DNA of 5,443 bases from Frankiaceae bacterium (lineage in GTDB: Bacteria > Actinomycetota > Actinomycetes > Mycobacteriales > SCTD01). Position 1 is the stretch's first letter; each line of letters opens with the position of its first letter. Under the pieces are notes generated by a model that worked only from the letters and a program-made list of their open reading frames with translations, did no database searches and was not told the DNA's origin. Location: contig JAJAYV010000122.1 in assembly GCA_026786045.1 (NCBI GenBank), positions 1-5,443 on the forward strand. The letters run 5' to 3'. Positions 5,288 to 5,443 of this stretch are shown one piece after another. A program made the position numbers and the translations under genes.

Positions 5288-5443
5288 ATGGCTGACCGGC
5301 CGGGGGCAGGTGAGGAGCCGGCGGACGCCCTGCCGGACCTCGAGGCCGTGGTCGAGCAGGTGGTCGACGAGCAGGTCGGCGAGGTCGAGCGGGTCGTCGC
5401 CGAGCGGGCCGCGTCGGCAGAGCGGGCCGAGGCCGGGGCGACC
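5288..5443 (+). CDS. Start of an unrecognised acidic protein, cut by window edge
   Basis: An open frame runs 52 codons from an ATG 8 nt after the stop of the coiled-coil gene to the window edge. I do not recognise it. The first 16 residues are Gly/Pro/Glu/Asp-rich and probably disordered. From about residue 17 there is a Val/Glu/Arg-rich helix pattern (LEAVVEQVVDEQVGEVERVV) with hydrophobic residues every three or four positions, then Ala/Glu/Arg-rich sequence, suggesting a second helical or coiled-coil protein. No clear Shine-Dalgarno site is present, so translation may be coupled to the gene upstream. The close spacing suggests one operon. The start could lie further downstream and the function is unknown. 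Confidence 0.6.
   Translation, partial: MADRPGAGEEPADALPDLEAVVEQVVDEQVGEVERVVAERAASAERAEAGAT

Noticed and set aside
4720..5289. Arg/Pro-rich open frames on both strands within the coiled-coil gene
   Set aside because: They are frame-shifted readings of a biased Ala/Glu/Arg repeat region and show no domain features.

Overview
The window is GC-rich throughout, with G/C-dominated third codon positions, GTG starts and long antisense shadow ORFs. Together with the protein types this points to a high-GC actinobacterium. Nocardioides-, Mycobacterium- or Streptomyces-like relatives are plausible, but the genus cannot be fixed from the sequence alone. It carries six genes with short gaps and no RNA gene, insertion sequence or CRISPR array.

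Layout: (1) 1-1132, minus strand: an acetyl-CoA C-acetyltransferase (thiolase), cut by the window edge just before its last catalytic cysteine. (2) 1133-1213: a short divergent control region. (3) 1214-1657, plus strand: a methylmalonyl/ethylmalonyl-CoA epimerase of the VOC fold, with Gln where the characterised enzyme has a metal-binding His. (4) 1657-1711: a long inverted repeat between two convergent genes, a good candidate for a terminator working in both directions. (5) 1667-2905, minus strand: a class I-like HMG-CoA reductase with all four catalytic residues. (6) 2906-3047: a divergent promoter region holding a perfect 7-4-7 palindrome. (7) 3048-4385, plus strand: crotonyl-CoA carboxylase/reductase (ccr) with all CO2-pocket residues. 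(8) 4386-4451: a short gap with a hairpin. (9) 4452-5279, plus strand: a DivIVA-domain coiled-coil protein whose rod is built of 11-residue repeats. (10) 5288-5443, plus strand: the start of an acidic, unrecognised protein.

How the genes fit together: the thiolase makes acetoacetyl-CoA; Ccr converts crotonyl-CoA plus CO2 to ethylmalonyl-CoA; the epimerase interconverts the C2 epimers of ethylmalonyl- and methylmalonyl-CoA. These are steps of the ethylmalonyl-CoA pathway, which assimilates acetate and supplies C4/C5 acyl-CoA extender units. HMG-CoA reductase would draw on the same acetoacetyl-CoA pool through HMG-CoA to mevalonate, but no other mevalonate gene is visible. The coiled-coil genes have no obvious metabolic role. 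From memory, the Streptomyces cytoskeletal genes scy and filP also sit beside an epimerase and thiolase pair, so this may be an old actinobacterial neighbourhood joining acyl-CoA metabolism with polar-growth or division scaffold genes.
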